A DNA stretch of 64,000 nucleotides from Jeotgalibaca sp. MA1X17-3. GTDB lineage: Bacteria > Bacillota > Bacilli > Lactobacillales > Aerococcaceae. Positions 63,947 to 64,000 of the stretch are shown here, piece after piece. A model generated the notes under the pieces. The model ran no database searches. It saw only the letters and a program-made list of their open reading frames with translations, and was not told the DNA's origin. The stretch spans positions 930,001 to 994,000 of the forward strand of contig NZ_CP090983.1 of the NCBI RefSeq assembly GCF_021513155.1, read 5' to 3'. The position numbers were made by a program, and so were the translations under genes. How positions within the stretch are numbered: position 1 is the stretch's first letter; every line of letters starts with the position of its first letter.

Positions 63947-64000
63947 ATGAATATCGATCCAAGTCAGATCGTGTACTTTGAATGGGGATTTGTTAGGATT
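63947..64000 (+). CDS. atpB: N-ATPase a subunit AtpB, 5' end only
   Basis: Eighteen codons are visible from ATG 63947 after AGGGAGTG (MNIDPSQIVYFEWGFVRI), cut by the window end. The opening I-V-Y-x-x-W-G-F-V is typical of N-ATPase a subunits, and the position fits the known gene order. Confidence 0.8.
   Translation, partial: MNIDPSQIVYFEWGFVRI

Noticed and set aside
1..64000. tRNA or rRNA genes
   Set aside because: No CCA-ended cloverleaf or rRNA-like stretch was noticed in the intergenic spaces, but I read them by eye and a covariance search could still find small RNAs.

Overview
The window is AT-rich DNA from a low-GC Gram-positive bacterium, most likely a member of the Lactobacillales. 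The evidence is a complete mevalonate-type isoprenoid module (mvaK1-mvaD-mvaK2-fni), strong AGGAGG-type ribosome binding sites, frequent TTG starts, sigma-A promoters, cre-like sites, lacAB of the tagatose-6-phosphate pathway and PTS transport. A Carnobacteriaceae-like or salt-adapted lactic acid bacterium is my inference; I cannot name the species.

Layout. 1-16 kb: the end of a TPR protein, an HTH-PfkB protein with a degraded kinase motif, a universal stress protein, sbcDC, an acyl-ACP thioesterase, a fluoride riboswitch in front of a CPA2 antiporter, a YkpA-type ABC-F protein coupled to an unknown protein, brnQ, a nucleoside deoxyribosyltransferase, and a cell-wall 3D-domain protein preceded by a WalR-type box. 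15-21.6 kb: an orphan GlnQ-type ATPase, a 53-residue YvrJ protein, a HAD phosphatase, ung with two coupled genes, and a MATE transporter. 21.6-30 kb: an accessory sulfated-sugar locus with an oxygen-type formylglycine-generating enzyme, an anaerobic radical-SAM sulfatase maturase, a mannose-family PTS (IIA, IIB, IIC, IID), a cytoplasmic Cys-type sulfatase, a DeoR repressor and lacAB. 30-47.8 kb: gpx, pta, tsaE, an acetyltransferase, exoA, murB, a double ABC ATPase, a polyamine operon (regulator-potABCD), serine dehydratase, rpiA, pdp, an MgtC-family protein and azlCD. 47.8-53.6 kb: the mevalonate operon, headed by a two-transmembrane protein and a TctA-type permease. 53.8-61 kb: coaA, guaA, a GH32-like membrane-anchored glycosidase, a Gfo/Idh oxidoreductase and an aldo/keto reductase. 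61.5-64 kb: the start of an N-ATPase (putative sodium-translocating ATPase) operon, atpD-C-Q-R-B, cut by the window end.

Most interesting region. The 21.7-30 kb locus reads as one pathway. A PTS would import and phosphorylate a sulfated sugar, a cytoplasmic sulfatase activated by either of two unrelated maturases (one oxygen-dependent, one anaerobic) would remove the sulfate, and LacAB would isomerise the resulting galactose-6-phosphate. The PTS-sulfatase promoter carries a cre-like site on its -35 element and five ACAAA repeats at exactly 10-bp spacing just after the start of transcription, a good candidate operator for the DeoR protein.

Data quality. Seven genes are broken by a single-base indel. 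Six of the seven are in A runs, and in five of those one A is missing. All seven genes are otherwise intact, so uncorrected homopolymer errors are the most likely explanation. They are listed as type pseudogene with the joined coordinates.
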